Below, in pieces: positions 46,083 through 47,028 of a stretch of 47,028 nt of DNA. Position numbers and translations under genes: made by a program. Within the stretch, counting starts at the first letter, position 1. Each line of letters starts with the position of its first letter. Under the pieces are notes generated by a model, which was given only the letters and a program-made list of their open reading frames with translations, did not search any database and was not told the origin of the DNA. Source of the stretch: Rhodospirillales bacterium (GTDB lineage: Bacteria > Pseudomonadota > Alphaproteobacteria > Rhodospirillales > UBA2165); NCBI GenBank assembly GCA_028823885.1, contig JAPPFK010000128.1, positions 22,175 through 69,202 of the forward strand. Reading direction: 5' to 3'.

Positions 46083-46850
46083 ATGCTATTGGCCATCGAT
46101 TCCGGTAATTCAAACGTCGTCATCGCGGTATTCGACGACGACGGCGCCGTGCGCGGGGAATGGCGGGCTGCAACCAATGCCAACCGAACGGCCGACGAGT
46201 TCGGCGCCTGGCTGGAGCGCCTGATCGATCGGGATGGGATCGACCGGTCGGCAATCGATGCGGCGGTGCTGGCGACGGTGGTCCCGGACAATTTGATCCA
46301 TCTGCAAGGCCTCTGCCGGAAGTACTTCGGCTGCGATCCCCTCGTCGTCAGTCCGGACATCGATCTGGGAATCGAGATCGCCATCGACAATCCGAACGAG
46401 GCGGGCGCCGACCGGTTATGCAACGCCGTCGCCGCGCATGAGAGCTACGAGGGTCCGCTGCTGATCCTGGATTTCGGCACCGCCACGACCTTCGACGTGA
46501 TTGACGGCAACGGCGCCTACCGGGGCGGCGTCATCTATCCGGGGATCAACCTGTCCCTCGAAGCCCTGCATATGGGCGCGGCGCAGCTTCCCCGGGTCGC
46601 AATTCGGCGGCCGGAAAAGGTGATCGGCACGGGAACCGTCAGCGCCATGCAGTCGGGCATCTTCTGGGGGCACGTCAGCATCATCGAAGGCATGGCCGCC
46701 CGTATCTCCCGGGAGTTCGGCGCCTCCATGACGGTGATCGCGACAGGCGGACTGGCCGAGCTGTTTGACAAGGCGTCCGACGCTATCCATCACTGCGATA
46801 CCGACCTCACCCTGCGCGGATTATTGGCGATCCACCGCCTCAATACCTAG
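46083..46850 (+). CDS. coaX: Type III pantothenate kinase
   Basis: CoaX phosphorylates pantothenate in the first step of coenzyme A synthesis. It has the actin-like ASKHA fold, usually needs a monovalent cation and resists CoA feedback. In 255 residues it shows the phosphate-1 loop LLAIDSGNSNVVIAVFDDDG, EAGADRLCNAVAAHE, ILDFGTATTFDVID (phosphate 2), YRGGVIYPGINLSLEAL and the VIATGGLAELF adenosine-binding region. It begins six bases after birA and ends directly before the RNase J start codon. The order nuoN-birA-coaX-rnj recurs in alphaproteobacteria. Confidence 0.95.
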   Translation: MLLAIDSGNSNVVIAVFDDDGAVRGEWRAATNANRTADEFGAWLERLIDRDGIDRSAIDAAVLATVVPDNLIHLQGLCRKYFGCDPLVVSPDIDLGIEIAIDNPNEAGADRLCNAVAAHESYEGPLLILDFGTATTFDVIDGNGAYRGGVIYPGINLSLEALHMGAAQLPRVAIRRPEKVIGTGTVSAMQSGIFWGHVSIIEGMAARISREFGASMTVIATGGLAELFDKASDAIHHCDTDLTLRGLLAIHRLNT

Positions 46851-46985
46851 ATGACCGCTTCCGACGAACATCTGCTCTTCGTACCCCTCGGCGGTACCGA
46901 AGAGATCGGCATGAACCTCAATCTGTACGGCTTGGGCGAGCCGGATAACGAGGAGTGGATCATCGTCGATATGGGCGGCACTTAA
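46851..46985 (+). pseudogene. rnj: Ribonuclease J, 5' fragment with premature stop
   Basis: The ATG follows the coaX stop with no gap. The first 42 codons match the start of RNase J, a beta-CASP metallo-hydrolase that degrades and matures RNA: HLLFVPLGGTEEIGMNLNLYG and WIIVDMG. After IIVDMGG the expected VTFG-type continuation is absent, and a TAA at 46983-46985 ends the frame. The catalytic HxHxDH region is not in the window. From about base 46975 the sequence is noticeably AT-richer and not recognisable as rnj. This may be an assembly error, a contig-end artefact or an insertion, rather than a true gene loss. Confidence 0.7.
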
Positions 46986-47028
46986 ATTGACCGCTATTTT
47001 TGGATATCTGGACATGCGTACCCTTGAG
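46975..47028. other. AT-richer terminal segment of unknown origin
   Basis: About 42% of the last 48 bases are G or C, against a clearly GC-rich background. No RNase J sequence is recognisable in any frame. I see no terminal inverted repeat or coding signal, but the segment is too short to judge. Confidence 0.4.

Overview
This GC-rich window reads as chromosomal core sequence from an alphaproteobacterium, most like the Rhodospirillales. The taxonomic call rests on four things: the gene order from tRNA-Leu through tig, clpP, clpX, lon, HU, tRNA-Val, tRNA-Asp and nuoA-N to birA, coaX and rnj; an imuA-imuB-dnaE2 SOS mutasome with a direct-repeat GTTC-N7-GTTC LexA box; the neighbouring CDP-alcohol transferase, AI-2E, hda, ppk1, ppx and rnd genes; and alphaproteobacterial-type TRAP, malonyl-CoA decarboxylase and DadA proteins. 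There are no rRNAs, CRISPR arrays, prophage genes or intact insertion sequences.

Region 1 (1-8076) covers membrane and replication housekeeping plus polyphosphate metabolism: a CDP-alcohol phosphatidyltransferase, an AI-2E family membrane protein and Hda in an overlapping operon, then a SixA-like phosphohistidine phosphatase on the other strand. The polyphosphate kinase/exopolyphosphatase pair ppk1-ppx and ribonuclease D follow. Region 2 (8077-13622) is more accessory: a TRAP transporter (DctP, DctQ, DctM), a two-gene operon of a metallophosphoesterase and an ArsM-like methyltransferase, and two intergenic regions full of palindromic dispersed repeats. A third copy of this repeat set lies between ppx and rnd.

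Region 3 (13623-23664) holds the LexA-controlled translesion mutasome (imuA, imuB, dnaE2) on the minus strand and D-amino acid dehydrogenase dadA. On the plus strand are the bifunctional NAD(P)HX repair enzyme and malonyl-CoA decarboxylase. Region 4 (23811-31083) is the protein-quality-control block: tRNA-Leu(UAG), trigger factor, ClpP, ClpX, Lon and HU, then tRNA-Val(UAC) and tRNA-Asp(GUC). Region 5 (31183-46850) is a complete 14-gene complex I operon with no extra genes inserted. Biotin-protein ligase and type III pantothenate kinase follow in the same tightly packed run. The window ends in the first 40 or so codons of RNase J, whose frame breaks into unrelated, AT-richer sequence about 50 bases before the edge.

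I found no convincing new multi-gene system. The points most worth a second look are the two-type palindromic repeat family with conserved GTCATG/CATCCACG ends, the paired CACAGAG-rich hairpins, and the metallophosphoesterase plus cysteine-poor ArsM-like methyltransferase pair with iterated motifs upstream. Also notable are a TRAP binding protein whose usual substrate-binding arginine appears to be tryptophan, and the broken RNase J end.
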